From Yersinia intermedia (GTDB taxonomy: Bacteria > Pseudomonadota > Gammaproteobacteria > Enterobacterales > Enterobacteriaceae): DNA of 64,000 nt. Below the pieces are notes generated by a model, which saw nothing but the letters and a program-made list of their open reading frames with translations, had not been told where the DNA came from and searched no databases. The stretch covers positions 2,914,001 to 2,978,000 of the forward strand of contig NZ_LR134116.1 of the NCBI RefSeq assembly GCF_900635455.1. Direction: 5' to 3'. A program made the position numbers and the translations under genes. Positions within the stretch are counted from its first letter, which is position 1, and every line of letters begins with the position of its first letter. Positions 10,806 through 20,464 of the stretch are shown here, piece after piece.

Positions 10806-11592
10806 GGCTAAACCCCGCATCATAGAGTTTGGAATAGTGGTATTCATCACCGAGGAACGCCCCCACCAAAATCAGTGCAGTTTTATGAATAGCAGCGGCG
10901 CGAACCAATTCGGCGATATCAGCCAGCGTACCGCGCACAGTGCGGCTTTCAGCCCATGTCGCTTTGTACACCACCGCAACAGGAGTCGTCGCTGGGTATC
11001 CGCCAGCAATCAAACGTTCAGCCACGCGGTCCATCTCTTGTACTGACAAGAAAATCGCCATCGATGTTTGGTGCGCGGCAAACGCCTCCAGTTGCTCCAG
11101 CGGCGGCATCGGGGTTCGCCCTTCGATTCGGGTAATAATCAAGCTCTGCGCCACTTCCGGCACGGTGTATTCCACCCCCAGTTGCGCCGCTGCGCCAAGA
11201 AAAGCACTGACACCCGGTACCGACACAAAACCAATACCGTGCTCACTCAGCACTTCCCCCTGCTCACGGATCGAACCATACAAAGAGAGGTCACCGGTTT
11301 GTAACCGCACGACTAACTTGCCAGCACGTACACCATCAACCATCAGTGTGATGATCTGTTCCAAATTCAAACCCGCGCTATCGTGGCATTGTGCCTCGGG
11401 CGAACAATATTCCAGCAGTTCGGTATTGATCAGCGAACCGGCGTAGATAACCACCTCTGCTTGCTGTAACAAACGGTAGCCTTTCAGGGTGATCAACTCT
11501 TTGTCGCCTGGCCCTGCGCCGACAAACCAGATTTTTTGTGTATCCCAGGATGGTATTACCGCTGTTGATGCAGCATCAGGATGCTCAGACAT
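10786..11592 (-). CDS. cbiF: CbiF, cobalt-precorrin-4 C11-methyltransferase
   Basis: SAM-dependent methylation at C11 giving cobalt-precorrin-5A. The 268-residue protein has the [14 protein letters not shown] motif near residue 26 and the [11 protein letters not shown] motif near residue 97 of the CbiF/CobM group. The first 20 residues precede the conserved core, so the true start may be slightly downstream. It overlaps cbiT by eight bases and cbiG by 20. Confidence 0.93.
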   Translation of the reverse strand: MSEHPDAASTAVIPSWDTQKIWFVGAGPGDKELITLKGYRLLQQAEVVIYAGSLINTELLEYCSPEAQCHDSAGLNLEQIITLMVDGVRAGKLVVRLQTGDLSLYGSIREQGEVLSEHGIGFVSVPGVSAFLGAAAQLGVEYTVPEVAQSLIITRIEGRTPMPPLEQLEAFAAHQTSMAIFLSVQEMDRVAERLIAGGYPATTPVAVVYKATWAESRTVRGTLADIAELVRAAAIHKTALILVGAFLGDEYHYSKLYDAGFSHEYRQA

Positions 11593-12154
11593 TGCGCGCC
11601 TCCTTGTGGCAGGAAATAAGATAAGTAGGATTATTAGGTTTAAAATAGTGCCCGCTGCCCAAAGGGGTCAGGGTGGAGAGTTGCAATTGCACGCAATCTA
11701 ACTGACTGACAGCGCAGCGCTGTAAGTGAGCCAACGCGTCATTAAGGTTATTGAGCAAAATAAAGGTCAGTACCAAACGGCCATCGGGCTTTAGCGTCAT
11801 CAGCGCCCAATCAATCAGATCGGTTAAATGGCCGCCGCTGCCACCAATAAAAATGGCATCGGCTGCGGCAGTATTAGCTAGCGGGGCAACGCCTGCGATA
11901 ATCGCCACGTTGTGGCAACCCAGCCGCTGGCGGTTTTCGCTAATCAACGCCAGTGCTGCCGGATTGCGCTCAATCGCGGTGACCTGCAAATCGGGGAAGC
12001 GCAGTGCCGCCTCCAACGCCACACTGCCCGTTCCGGCCCCCACATCAATCAGATGGCCGTAACAAGGTAACTCCAGCCGTTCCAATGCCAATGCGCGCAC
12101 CGCTTCTTTGGTCATCGGGACTTTTTGCCCGCGTAAGAACAGATCATCTCTCAT
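11585..12154 (-). CDS. cbiT: CbiT, cobalt-precorrin-6B C15-methyltransferase (decarboxylating)
   Basis: Class I SAM methyltransferase that methylates C15 and decarboxylates the C12 acetate chain. The 189-residue sequence has the SAM motif [16 protein letters not shown] near residue 36 and an FIGGSGG segment near residue 97. Separate cbiE and cbiT genes, rather than a fused CobL, fit the anaerobic pathway. It overlaps cbiE by 11 bases. Confidence 0.93.
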   Translation of the reverse strand: MRDDLFLRGQKVPMTKEAVRALALERLELPCYGHLIDVGAGTGSVALEAALRFPDLQVTAIERNPAALALISENRQRLGCHNVAIIAGVAPLANTAAADAIFIGGSGGHLTDLIDWALMTLKPDGRLVLTFILLNNLNDALAHLQRCAVSQLDCVQLQLSTLTPLGSGHYFKPNNPTYLISCHKEARNV

Positions 12155-12746
12155 TGAGGATCACCACCACATTCATGTCATAACGTGCCGCTACCTGTTG
12201 TTGCGACAGACGGTGAATACGTTCATTGGGTTGTGACAGGTTTTCACCGATAATCAAGGTGCGGGACAGACCACGCTGATGTAATGCATCAGCGATGGCG
12301 CGTGGGCCGATAACACTGTCAGTCACCATCGCCACCTTGTCATGCTGGAAAATCCAGTCAAAATCGGGCACCCGCCCGTGGCTGCTGGTAAGAAAAAGGT
12401 CATTCATATCCAGCGCCACTTTGGCACACAGATATTGAATGGCACTGATGCCGGGCACGATATGTAGCTCGTCAGTGCCGAAGTTCGCCGCCAGCAGTTT
12501 GCCAATGCCATACAGCAGAGGATCACCGGAAGCCAATACCACAATGGCGCGTGCCTTGTTGCTATCCAGCCACTCCAGTAACCCCAGCAGATCGGCATCT
12601 AACAAGCGGGACTCTCGGAGATTGCTGCTAAATGTTGCCAGATGGCGCTTCCCGCCCACCAACACTTCAGCCTGGCTGATAGCCCGCCGGGCTTCAGGGG
12701 TCAGATAGTCGATATCACCTGGGCCGATGCCGACAACAGTAATCAT
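12144..12746 (-). CDS. cbiE: CbiE, cobalt-precorrin-7 C5-methyltransferase
   Basis: SAM-dependent C5 methyltransferase working with CbiT. The 200-residue protein starts [19 protein letters not shown], with the methylase glycine motif, and has an [11 protein letters not shown] motif near residue 72. It overlaps cbiD by four bases at its start and cbiT at its end. Confidence 0.93.
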   Translation of the reverse strand: MITVVGIGPGDIDYLTPEARRAISQAEVLVGGKRHLATFSSNLRESRLLDADLLGLLEWLDSNKARAIVVLASGDPLLYGIGKLLAANFGTDELHIVPGISAIQYLCAKVALDMNDLFLTSSHGRVPDFDWIFQHDKVAMVTDSVIGPRAIADALHQRGLSRTLIIGENLSQPNERIHRLSQQQVAARYDMNVVVILNER

Positions 12747-13909
12747 CGCAATGCCTCCACAATCTCATCCAGGGGCCGGCTGCTGCCTAACACCTGATTA
12801 TCGAAAGAGAATAAAATCGCATCGCACTGCGGCGGATTAACGGAGAAACGCATCATTTCAGCAATGCGCTCACAGATACGCTCGGCAATACGGCTGTAGA
12901 CCGCCTGCCACCCCTGCTCAGTAATCAACTCCATCGCCGCTTCAGTGGTGTCGCACTGGTTTACTTCAAGCAATAGCGCATGCGGCGCCCCCATCAGCGC
13001 CAAATGGGCAACCAGTGTTTCCATGCGGCCATCCGCGATATGGCTGTGGGTATGGAAGATACCGGCGGCCACTTTCACTAATTTGCCGGGATGACCTACC
13101 AGCAGCACCTGGCGAAAACCCAGTCGCACAGTTTCCTGCAACATATAGCCGACGAAATTACTCATGGTCACCACCCGCTGACTGTCGAGGCCCAGATGGT
13201 CGCGGACAAAGCGCTCGCCATGATTGCCCGGTACCAGAATGACGCGATCTTCACCCGCCGCGCGCTTCATCTCCAATTCCAGAGCCAGCGAGCGTTTCCA
13301 ACTCTCTTCCGACATCGGTGTCACAATGCCGGTAGTACCGATGATGGAAATGCCACCGAGGATCCCTAACCGCCCGTTGTAGGTTTTTTTCGCCCGCTCT
13401 TGCCCTTCGGGAGCAAAAATCTCTATTTCAGCGCCGCGTAACGGGCCAATAACCTCACGCACCGCCGCCTCGATGGTCTGGCGCGGTGTACGATTAATGG
13501 CTGAACTACCGACGGGGAGGCCAATACCTTTACGTGTCACTGTCCCGACCCCTTCACCACCGCGCAGAGTAATTTCCGTCTGTTCACACAGCGTGACGCG
13601 AGCAAAAATCAGCATGCCGTGGGTGGCATCAACATCATCACCACCATCTTTGCGGATGGCCGCCGTAGCTTGCTGGCCCTCAATGAGGGGTTGTTCTACA
13701 TTCAGGCATAACGTGACACCGGAAGGCGTCACAATTGAAATCTGGTCAATCACTTGCTGGCGCAACACCATTAGCGCCGCCACTTTAGCCGCCGCGGTCG
13801 CACAAGAGCCGGTGGTGTAGCCTTTGCGATATTGTTTGCCGTTATGCCAAATACTGTCTAATTGCTGGTTTTGCAGCATCTGACTGTCATTGACAGTAGC
13901 CTCACTCAT
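12743..13909 (-). CDS. cbiD: CbiD, cobalt-precorrin-5B C1-methyltransferase
   Basis: Methylates C1 of the contracted ring in the anaerobic pathway and has no equivalent of the same fold in the aerobic route. The 388-residue protein carries the family signature [14 protein letters not shown] near residue 31 and a [14 protein letters not shown] stretch near residue 192. A four-base overlap joins it to cbiC upstream and to cbiE downstream. Confidence 0.95.
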   Translation of the reverse strand: MSEATVNDSQMLQNQQLDSIWHNGKQYRKGYTTGSCATAAAKVAALMVLRQQVIDQISIVTPSGVTLCLNVEQPLIEGQQATAAIRKDGGDDVDATHGMLIFARVTLCEQTEITLRGGEGVGTVTRKGIGLPVGSSAINRTPRQTIEAAVREVIGPLRGAEIEIFAPEGQERAKKTYNGRLGILGGISIIGTTGIVTPMSEESWKRSLALELEMKRAAGEDRVILVPGNHGERFVRDHLGLDSQRVVTMSNFVGYMLQETVRLGFRQVLLVGHPGKLVKVAAGIFHTHSHIADGRMETLVAHLALMGAPHALLLEVNQCDTTEAAMELITEQGWQAVYSRIAERICERIAEMMRFSVNPPQCDAILFSFDNQVLGSSRPLDEIVEALR

Positions 13910-14538
13910 AGCGCCCCCCGCAACTGATAGAGGATGGCATTGATGATGGCTGCCGCCACATTACTGCCCCCTTTGCGCCCAAGTGCTGCAATGCACGGCA
14001 GATCACTGGCAACCAAGGCATCTTTGGATTCAGCCGCCCCGACAAACCCCACCGGCACGCCAATGACCGCGATCGGTGTGGCGTGGCGTTCCAACAAGCG
14101 GAACAACGCAGTCGGAGCATTACCAAACACAAATAGCTTTTCACCTGACTCTGCCAGAGCGACATCCACTGCGGCCATCGAGCGAGTAATACCCTGTCGC
14201 GGCGCACTCTCCACCACCCGAGGGTCACTGATGTAACAACGGCATTCGCATCCCATCTGCTTTAACAGCACCTTGTTGATACCGGACATCGCCATCGTAG
14301 TATCGGTATAAAGAGTGCAACCCCGGCGGATACCCTCGGCAATATGGGTCAGTACCTGCGGTGAGAAATGCAGAATATCCAGCCAATCAAAATCCGCCGT
14401 GGTATGGATAACCCGCTTGATCACCGCTTCTTGCATCTCACTGACAAAGCGATAGTCCGGGCGCTCATCGGCAATAATGTCACCGATGATGGCAAAACTG
14501 TTTTGCTCTATTTCCTGCGGGTTCTTTATATAGTTCAT
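13906..14538 (-). CDS. cbiC: CbiC, cobalt-precorrin-8 methylmutase
   Basis: Moves the C11 methyl group to C12, giving cobyrinic acid. In the 210-residue sequence the catalytic-type His is His45 within [11 protein letters not shown], matching the conserved active-site His of CbiC/Cob[15 protein letters not shown] motif follows near residue 159. It lies 13 bases after cbiB. Confidence 0.94.
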   Translation of the reverse strand: MNYIKNPQEIEQNSFAIIGDIIADERPDYRFVSEMQEAVIKRVIHTTADFDWLDILHFSPQVLTHIAEGIRRGCTLYTDTTMAMSGINKVLLKQMGCECRCYISDPRVVESAPRQGITRSMAAVDVALAESGEKLFVFGNAPTALFRLLERHATPIAVIGVPVGFVGAAESKDALVASDLPCIAALGRKGGSNVAAAIINAILYQLRGAL

Positions 14539-14551
14539 CAGGTTATCCTTG

Positions 14552-15508
14552 TTAAATGCCGACCAGCAGCAGACGAATCAGGGCAAAAAGTAACAGTGCT
14601 AATAACGACGCCATCAGCATCAAATGGATAGTGCGCGGGATATCATCCAGCGCCACCTCGCGCCGTTCATCACCGATCCAGGGTTTTTCAACCCGCACGC
14701 CAAAGTAATTATTCGGCCCCCCCAGCCGCACGCCAAGCGCACCGGCAACCGTGGCTTCAGACCAGGCGCAGTTAGGACTGGCGTGCTGATAACGATCACG
14801 CCAACCGATGCACAATGCCTGACGGTAATCGGCTCGTAGTAACCACGCGGCGGCGCTGAGTAATAGCCAGCTCAGACGGGCTGGGAGCCAGTTCGCCAGA
14901 TCATCCATCCGTGCCGATACATAACCAATCGCGCGGTATTTTGGCGTTTTGTAACCCACCATCGAATCAAGGGTATTGACTGCTTTGTAAGCCATTGCCA
15001 GCGGGGCACCGCCTAACATCAGAAAGAACAGCGGCGCAATCACGCCATCAACGCTGTTTTCGGCCACCGTTTCGACCACCGCACGGGTGATTTGTGGCTT
15101 CTCCAGTTGTGAGGTGTCACGCCCGACAATCCATGACAGCTTCTCGCGGCTCTGTGCCAGCGAACCATGCTGCAGGGCATCAAATACCAGCAGCGCCGCA
15201 TCACTCAGGCAACGTCCGGCTAAGAGGGTGTAAATCATCCACACTTGCGCCAACCAGCCGAGCCACGGATTGAAGTGTGTCATCAGTGATAAGAACCCCC
15301 AACTCAGCAGCCATGTCACGCCGACCACCACCAACCACAGCGCTGCTCCCCCCCACTTCAGTGCCCGTTCGCTATGGCAAACCGCACGGATAGCACGTTG
15401 CATGACAGAGATCAGGTTACCCATCCAGCGCACCGGGTGCGGCCAGTGCGGCGGGTCGCCGAGCCAGCTATCAAGCAAGAAAGCAATAAACCATGCGCTC
15501 AGGGTCAT
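14552..15508 (-). CDS. cbiB: CbiB, adenosylcobinamide-phosphate synthase
   Basis: Membrane protein that attaches aminopropanol phosphate (made by CobD) to adenosylcobyric acid. The 318-residue sequence has several membrane segments and the family motifs LDSWLGDPPHWPHPVRWMG (from residue 12) and ETVAENSVDGVIAPLF (near residue 147). The start overlaps the cbiA stop by four bases. Its substrate partner gene cobD is about 22 kb away in the pdu part of this window. Confidence 0.94.
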   Translation of the reverse strand: MTLSAWFIAFLLDSWLGDPPHWPHPVRWMGNLISVMQRAIRAVCHSERALKWGGAALWLVVVGVTWLLSWGFLSLMTHFNPWLGWLAQVWMIYTLLAGRCLSDAALLVFDALQHGSLAQSREKLSWIVGRDTSQLEKPQITRAVVETVAENSVDGVIAPLFFLMLGGAPLAMAYKAVNTLDSMVGYKTPKYRAIGYVSARMDDLANWLPARLSWLLLSAAAWLLRADYRQALCIGWRDRYQHASPNCAWSEATVAGALGVRLGGPNNYFGVRVEKPWIGDERREVALDDIPRTIHLMLMASLLALLLFALIRLLLVGI

Positions 15509-16917
15509 AGCACGCTCCGAGCAGCCGTCAGCCAGCCATTCAGTAAACCGGGGCGCTGGGCAAAATGGATATGCAGATAGCTGGCCTGAGTGCGCTGAAG
15601 TTGATAGCCACTGTGCCAGCGCTGAATAGCGACGCCATCACGCCATTTGCTACTATCAAATACCGGCGGCAATGGGCTGGTAAAATCGGAATAATGGAAT
15701 TCATGACCACGCAGAATTTCACCTTGTGCAGCCAATAAAGTGTCACTGCGGGCCTGTGCCTGACAGTAACCAAAGCGAGTCAGCCGTTTCCCCATCCGGC
15801 TCTCACCGGCCAAAATGCCAACCATCGGGTGGCGCTGACCACTCTCATCCGTTAAGCCATCACCGAGATACATCAGGCCACCGCATTCGGCATACAGCGG
15901 GATCTGTTGGCGGTGCGCTTGCTGTAACGCTGCATGCATCGCTGTATTCGCTGCTAAGCGGCTCGCGTGAATTTCGGGATAACCGCCCCCGAGATAAATC
16001 ATCTGGCAATCGGGTAACCGGTGGTCATGGAGTGGGCTGAAACGTTGGATGCGCACGCCTGCCTGCTCAAGCAGGTCAAGGTTATCGGGGTAATAAAAAT
16101 TGAAGGCTTCATCTTCGGCCAAGGCCAGTGTCAGGCCGTTAGCCAGTGTAGACGGAGGTAAGGAAGGCGGGGTGCCGGCAGGCTGTGCCGCACAATGCGT
16201 CAATGCCAGTAATCGGTCGAGATCGATAAAGGCTTCAACCTGCTGTGCCAGCCGTTGCCAGCGGGGCGAGCTGTCGGGCTGCTGGGTTTTACCCGCCACG
16301 CCCTCACGCTGCTCTTGCACCGGTATCAACCCTAAATGGCGTGATGGCAGTGCGACATCGTCCATCACCGGCAAGCGACCCAGCACGGGAATACCGCAGT
16401 AATGCTCGATGGCGTGGCGGATTAGCTGATAATGGTTTTCTGAATTAACACGGTTAACAATCACGCCTGCGATGGTGAGATTTGGGTCAAACTGGCAGAA
16501 CCCCAGCACGGTAGCCGCAACCGAGGTGGATACCGCCTTGCCATCCACCAGTAAGATAACTGGGCAGCCCAGTTGCTTGGCCATCGCCGCACTACTGCAA
16601 TAATCGGGATCAGTGCCGTAGCCGTCATACAAGCCCATCACACCTTCGATCACCGCCACATCAGCATGGCGCATGTGCTGGTTATATAACCCATTCAAGG
16701 TCGCAGGCGGCAGCATAAAAGCATCAAGATTACGCGAGGTAACACCACTGACGGCGCTATGCCAACCGGTATCCAGGTAATCTGGCCCGACCTTAAACGG
16801 CTGCACAGACAACCCGCGCGCCATCAGCGCCCGCAGAATACCCAACGTCACGGTTGTTTTACCGCATCCACTGCCGGTACCTGCGATAATAAATGCTTGT
16901 TTGCCAGACCGTTGCAT
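15505..16917 (-). CDS. cbiA: CbiA, cobyrinic acid a,c-diamide synthase
   Basis: Glutamine- and ATP-dependent amidation of the a and c side chains; first gene of the operon. The start is set at the ATG at 16917-16915 (MQRSGKQAFIIAGTGSG) because the conserved P-loop GTGSGCGKT begins at residue 13, and the 30 codons upstream in this frame lie in the riboswitch leader. The amidotransferase nucleophile is Cys345 in YAECGG. Length is 470 residues. A hairpin ending in six T lies directly before the start, so expression is probably gated by the leader. Confidence 0.94.
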   Translation of the reverse strand: MQRSGKQAFIIAGTGSGCGKTTVTLGILRALMARGLSVQPFKVGPDYLDTGWHSAVSGVTSRNLDAFMLPPATLNGLYNQHMRHADVAVIEGVMGLYDGYGTDPDYCSSAAMAKQLGCPVILLVDGKAVSTSVAATVLGFCQFDPNLTIAGVIVNRVNSENHYQLIRHAIEHYCGIPVLGRLPVMDDVALPSRHLGLIPVQEQREGVAGKTQQPDSSPRWQRLAQQVEAFIDLDRLLALTHCAAQPAGTPPSLPPSTLANGLTLALAEDEAFNFYYPDNLDLLEQAGVRIQRFSPLHDHRLPDCQMIYLGGGYPEIHASRLAANTAMHAALQQAHRQQIPLYAECGGLMYLGDGLTDESGQRHPMVGILAGESRMGKRLTRFGYCQAQARSDTLLAAQGEILRGHEFHYSDFTSPLPPVFDSSKWRDGVAIQRWHSGYQLQRTQASYLHIHFAQRPGLLNGWLTAARSVL

Positions 16918-16944
16918 AAAAAATCCCGCCATTTCGAGCGGGAT
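16918..16944 (-). promoter_or_regulatory. Hairpin with T run touching the cbiA start (riboswitch expression platform)
   Basis: On the minus strand a 7-bp stem (arms 16944-16938 and 16929-16923, eight-base loop) is followed by a run of T that ends at the cbiA ATG. It looks like an intrinsic terminator, and its right arm (GCGGGAT) is also the only plausible ribosome-binding sequence. It could therefore act by termination, by hiding the ribosome site, or both. Placement downstream of the B12 aptamer is seen; mechanism is inferred. Confidence 0.6.
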
Positions 16945-17033
16945 ATGCAGTGTCAAAAAGGTGCGTCTGCGCAACGTCACCGCAGCGCGCATCTGATGAC
17001 AACCCACTTCCCACCGAAGGAGTTGAATATATT

Positions 17034-17215
17034 TTACCGATTTGGCTGGTCTTCTGGCTTAGCGTCATCCTCCCCCGCACCTTCCCAATCCGATGGATCA
17101 GTGGTTTCAGCGGGTTCGTCGGCATCACAGCAGCGGGGGCTGCGGGGGATTGTCACCCCCTTCCCTGTCGTGTATTAAGTGCCAATGCGTACACGACATA
17201 ACCATTTCAGTAACT
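17034..17215 (-). promoter_or_regulatory. Cobalamin (AdoCbl) riboswitch aptamer
   Basis: The minus strand contains the B12 box AAGCCAGAAGACC at about 17060-17048, preceded in the expected order by GGGAAGGTGCGG, a CCACTG element, a CCCCCGCAGCCCCCGC region and an upstream AGGGAAGGGGGTGACAA segment. These are the conserved parts of the class I cobalamin riboswitch. It lies between the probable promoter region and cbiA, as in Salmonella, so the operon should be turned down when adenosylcobalamin is plentiful. Outer limits are approximate. Confidence 0.9.
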
Positions 17216-17248
17216 TCCCCATCGTATTGGCAGCTACAGCGGTGTTAG

Positions 17249-17340
17249 CAGCTATCACGCACCTGCATTACTGACCTTAGTCAGCCGGCGGGGTTTACTC
17301 GTTTGCTGCCTTGCTGCGACGCCAACTAGATTGGGGTATG
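17249..17340 (-). repeat. ERIC-like element (diverged, probably truncated)
   Basis: Read on the minus strand it begins with ATACCCCAATCTAG, followed by GCAGCAAGGCAGCAAACGAGTAAACCCC, which follows the left half of the enterobacterial ERIC consensus. The rest is diverged and includes a small CTGAC/GTCAG hairpin. It lies just upstream of the cobalamin riboswitch. Confidence 0.6.
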
Positions 17341-17698
17341 TATTTATCTAATACAGTAGATTATTTTATTTCTATTTCGTTATAGAATTTATCTCTTTAT
17401 TTACACAGTTGTAACGTCAACTGGTTTATTAAATCCAGTTAACGTTAATATACTCTTTTCCACAAATAAAAAATGGTTAATTTCATTTTTTGGCGGTTAT
17501 TTTTTAGTGTCACCACAACAAAAAATTGCCGCCATTAGATTTAAATCCAAACAAAAACAATGAGTTAAGATATAAATCATATATAAAAACATAACAAAAA
17601 ATTGTCATTATTTATTTTATACATTAATAGCTGGCACAGTTTTTAAATATATAAACGTGAACATAGAACATGACTAATTGTTATTAGATCAATAACTG
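17341..17698. other. AT-rich spacer between pocR and the cbi leader
   Basis: About 360 bases, very rich in A and T, with no open frame of note. It must hold the 3' end of the pocR transcript and probably the PocR-dependent cbi promoter. I can place neither a PocR operator nor a confident -10/-35 pair by eye. Confidence 0.5.
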
Positions 17699-18601
17699 TC
17701 ATTTCATTTCACTGCGTTCAGAAGAAAGTGAACGAAATACCTGCGGTGTCACATTATAGGTCTGGCGGAACACCTTGCAAAAGTAGCTGGTTTGGGAAAA
17801 ACCAAGATTTTTGGCAATGCTGGCAATGCTCCAATCACTGTGCTGCAACATCTCTCTGGCATTAGCCATACGTTGTTGGTTGACCCAGGCATTGAAGCCG
17901 ATCCCCTGATATTTTTTAAATAACTTACTGAAATAGTAAGGGCTGAGATACACCTTGCCAGCCACCTCTTCCAACCGTAGCTCTTCTGATAAATGCGTGT
18001 CTATATAGCGTAGTGCTTTCTTCATTTTGCTGTCATGCGGATGAACCGGCCGTACCCTGCCTGGATCTTTGCTCCCCATATTGTCATTGATCACAACAAA
18101 ATTGAGGTGTTTTTTCAGGCAGTTCTCAACAATCAGCTTCAGTAAATCAGCCGAGGCTATTACCCGCGAAAAATCCATTATCGGCACATTATGGAACTCA
18201 TCCATTAGCGCCGGATTCTGCTGCCAGTGGTTATCGATATTCAGAATATCAATAAGGTAAACATCTGCATGCAGCCGGACCTGACCACATAACACAAAAC
18301 CCACCAGATGGCCGGCAATCACCAAAGGAATAGAAAAATCCGTTAATCCAGCATGACAGCGGTAGATACATGGCTCATTGGATTTGGATGCTTCAAGACC
18401 ACCACAACGATCACTCATCCGACAACGTAGATGGTTAACCGGATCTTGACGCATTAATTGACAAAATGGAGTGAAATTAAACAGGTCAGAGATTTCCTCA
18501 CCGTGAATATTCACCACTACCACCGCCAACCCGGTGGCTTGGGCAAAATCCTGGGCGATTTTATTTATGAGCTCTGAGTTAAGAGAACTGGCAGAAATCA
18601 T
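17699..18601 (-). CDS. pocR: PocR, AraC-family activator of pdu and cob genes
   Basis: Transcription activator that responds to 1,2-propanediol and switches on the pdu and cbi-cob operons in Salmonella. In this 300-residue protein the N-terminal part (about 1-175) is the PocR sensory domain with a cysteine set at 60, 66, 78 and 82. The C-terminal part (about 193-295) is an AraC DNA-binding domain with LEEVAGKVYLSPYYFSKLFKKY as its first helix-turn-helix. It lies between pduF and cbiA, all on the minus strand, the same layout as in Salmonella. Confidence 0.93.
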   Translation of the reverse strand: MISASSLNSELINKIAQDFAQATGLAVVVVNIHGEEISDLFNFTPFCQLMRQDPVNHLRCRMSDRCGGLEASKSNEPCIYRCHAGLTDFSIPLVIAGHLVGFVLCGQVRLHADVYLIDILNIDNHWQQNPALMDEFHNVPIMDFSRVIASADLLKLIVENCLKKHLNFVVINDNMGSKDPGRVRPVHPHDSKMKKALRYIDTHLSEELRLEEVAGKVYLSPYYFSKLFKKYQGIGFNAWVNQQRMANAREMLQHSDWSIASIAKNLGFSQTSYFCKVFRQTYNVTPQVFRSLSSERSEMK

Positions 18602-18789
18602 GATAAAACCTCTCAGTTAATTTATTGTTATTAAATTTTATTTTATTGTTATAACGCGTCCCTGTAATAAGTAATATGTTAGAGCATTGTTATTTAATTA
18701 TTCCCATTCATCAGGTTAAAATCTATTTCCCTGAAAAGGCAAAGTAACAATTTACTCTACCAGAGTCATAAACATCAGGGGACAATTAA

Positions 18790-18848
18790 TGATCCATTAA
18801 CCAGAATGGATCACGAAATTTCCTCACCCAGTATCAGATGAGGAAATC
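18790..18848. terminator. Tandem hairpins downstream of pduF (possible terminator)
   Basis: Two inverted repeats lie side by side. One is a 9-bp stem (TGATCCATT at 18790-18798 with AATGGATCA at 18805-18813). The second is ATTTCCTCA with TGAGGAAAT at about 18818-18847. They follow the pduF stop on the minus strand. No long T run follows, so they may be a weak terminator or an mRNA 3'-end structure. Confidence 0.45.
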
Positions 18849-18857
18849 CACGTTGCT

Positions 18858-19673
18858 TTATAAATTGACTTTCTCATCCTCTAACTTACAGGTATTACAA
18901 GGTAGATTTTTGCCAATGAGGAAGCGGTAGACTGCGGCTCCGAGGCAAGCACCAATAATCGGTGCCACAATCGGAACAATGAAATACGGTATATCACGGC
19001 CACCGGTCATTGAGATTTTTCCCCAGCCGGCAAAGAAGGTGAATAATTTAGGGCCAAAATCACGTGCCGGGTTCATGGCAAAACCGGTTAACGGAGCGGT
19101 AGATGCACCAATAACCGCCACCAGAATACCGATCAATAGTGGGCCTAACGCACCACGCGGTACGCCGTTACCATCATCAGTTAGCGCCATAATCAGCCCC
19201 ATAAGAATCGAGGTGATAATAATTTCAACAAATGCAGCCTGCCATACGCTGATTGCTGGCGATGGGAAGGTGCTGAAAATACTGGCTAATTGCAGGCTTT
19301 CCATGCTACCACGCACCATCTGGTGTGCGGCTTCGAAGTCAGTAAATAAATTATGGTAGAGCATGTAGGCCAGTGCCGCGCCACCAAAAGCACCGGCGAC
19401 TTGAGCAATACTGTACGGGATGACTTTCCGGCCAGGGAAGCAGGCAAATAACCATAACGCGATGGTAATAGCCGGATTGAGGTGAGCACCGGAAATTCCT
19501 GCCGTCAGGTAGACCGCCAGTGAAATACCCAACCCCCACACAATACAGATTTCCCACAAACCAAAACTGGCACCTGCTACTTTCAATGCAGCCAAACAAC
19601 TAATACCAAAAAACAGAAACAGCCCGGTACCGAGGAATTCCGCAATACACTGCGCTTTTAGTGAGTCGTTCAT
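18858..19673 (-). CDS. pduF: PduF, propanediol/glycerol diffusion facilitator (MIP family)
   Basis: Inner-membrane aquaglyceroporin expected to let 1,2-propanediol in. The 271-residue protein has six hydrophobic segments and two half-helix NPA motifs, in SGAHLNPAITIAL (near residue 66) and GFAMNPARDFGPK (near residue 200); the Asp after NPAR is typical of glycerol-type rather than water channels. It precedes pocR on the same strand and is divergent from pduA, so the long region between them should hold promoters for both directions. Confidence 0.93.
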   Translation of the reverse strand: MNDSLKAQCIAEFLGTGLFLFFGISCLAALKVAGASFGLWEICIVWGLGISLAVYLTAGISGAHLNPAITIALWLFACFPGRKVIPYSIAQVAGAFGGAALAYMLYHNLFTDFEAAHQMVRGSMESLQLASIFSTFPSPAISVWQAAFVEIIITSILMGLIMALTDDGNGVPRGALGPLLIGILVAVIGASTAPLTGFAMNPARDFGPKLFTFFAGWGKISMTGGRDIPYFIVPIVAPIIGACLGAAVYRFLIGKNLPCNTCKLEDEKVNL

Positions 19674-19709
19674 AGGGTTACCCTGCTTGTTATTAAATTA
19701 ATACGTTAT

Positions 19710-19776
19710 ATACCCTAAATAATTCGAGTTTCAGGAAGGCAGCCAACGCACATGCAGCTCGAAGTATGACGGGTAT
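19710..19776. repeat. Short ERIC element (internally deleted)
   Basis: Begins ATACCCTAAATAATTCGAG and ends TTGAAGTATGACGGGTAT-like (here CTCGAAGTATGACGGGTAT). These are the two terminal inverted repeats of ERIC, with AGGAAGGC and AGCCAACGCAC in between. At 67 bases it lacks the central half of the usual 127-base element. Confidence 0.8.
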
Positions 19777-20464
19777 GGAAATGCACGGCCCATGACCCAG
19801 CCACTATAAAGAGAGCAAAAATGAAAGTGTTGTCGTGATGTGCCATTAATTAAACAAAAAGTAGACCTTCAATAACAAATTATTGTCATTTCCGCAGAAA
19901 AGTTAGCGCCAACACCGTGTTAACAGGCACTTTTATGCTTTATTCAGCCATATGACTTTCTTGCCATTTATTCTTTCCGTTATTGTTATCAAGCTCGCAC
20001 TTTTGTGGCAACTTCACCCTCACGGATATCATTATATTTATGCGCGCGATCACGCGACCTATTAAACGGGCAGGCGCGCAATTAACAAATTTAATTATTA
20101 TTGTCACCTAATAAATTGTAATTCTGAATATGCAATAGCCAGTTATTACCACCATGTTTTCGATAAATTCCATTATAAAACAAGTCATTAAGTTATAATC
20201 ATGGCAATATTTTGTTATTTATTCACTAACCATTCCCATCAGTAAATTCAATACAGCCATTCTTTTTCATTGCTTGTTTGTATATTCGTTCTCAGCACGA
20301 ACCTGACAACTTTATTTTTAAAATTACTGACTTTACTTTTTTAAATTTACTGAATGGCCCCAACACGACAGTTTTTATTTTAGAACCTGAGCGCGTTCGA
20401 AACCGAAATAGCTGTATTTCCAACGCACAAACATCAGGTTCCTGACATCCCCGTCGAGGTATTT
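19777..20464. promoter_or_regulatory. pduF-pduA divergent control region
   Basis: About 690 AT-rich bases with no convincing open frame. It must contain the pdu promoter and probably PocR and global-regulator sites. A CGCG-ATCA-CGCG palindrome lies near 20045-20056. I looked for a CRP half-site pair and found only a poorly spaced match. The last 80 bases carry the nested hairpin listed separately. Confidence 0.5.
20383..20441 (+). promoter_or_regulatory. Nested stem-loop in the pduA leader
   Basis: Three nested inverted repeats share one centre: GAACCTGA (20383-20390) with TCAGGTTC (20434-20441), GCGTT (20393-20397) with AACGC (20422-20426), and GAAATA (20405-20410) with TATTTC (20415-20420). 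The structure ends 23 bases before the pduA ATG, and the ribosome site GAGGT (20455-20459) lies outside it. It could be a 5' mRNA element or a large operator; function is unknown. Confidence 0.55.

Noticed and set aside
9750..10850. Longer CbiG start at 10850
   Set aside because: It would overlap cbiF by 65 bases and adds 15 residues not typical of the family; the ATG at 10805 fits better.
10501..11446. Plus-strand open frames across cbiG and cbiF (for example 10501-11046 and 10940-11446)
   Set aside because: Shadow frames of the cbi operon with low-complexity, unrecognisable translations.
16918..17007. Longer CbiA start at 17007
   Set aside because: The added 30 residues are encoded by the leader containing the riboswitch expression platform, and the P-loop would lie unusually far from the N-terminus.
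19980..20060. Possible CRP site (TGTGG near TCACC) upstream of pduA
   Set aside because: The half-sites are one base short of the proper spacing and poorly matched; not strong enough to list.
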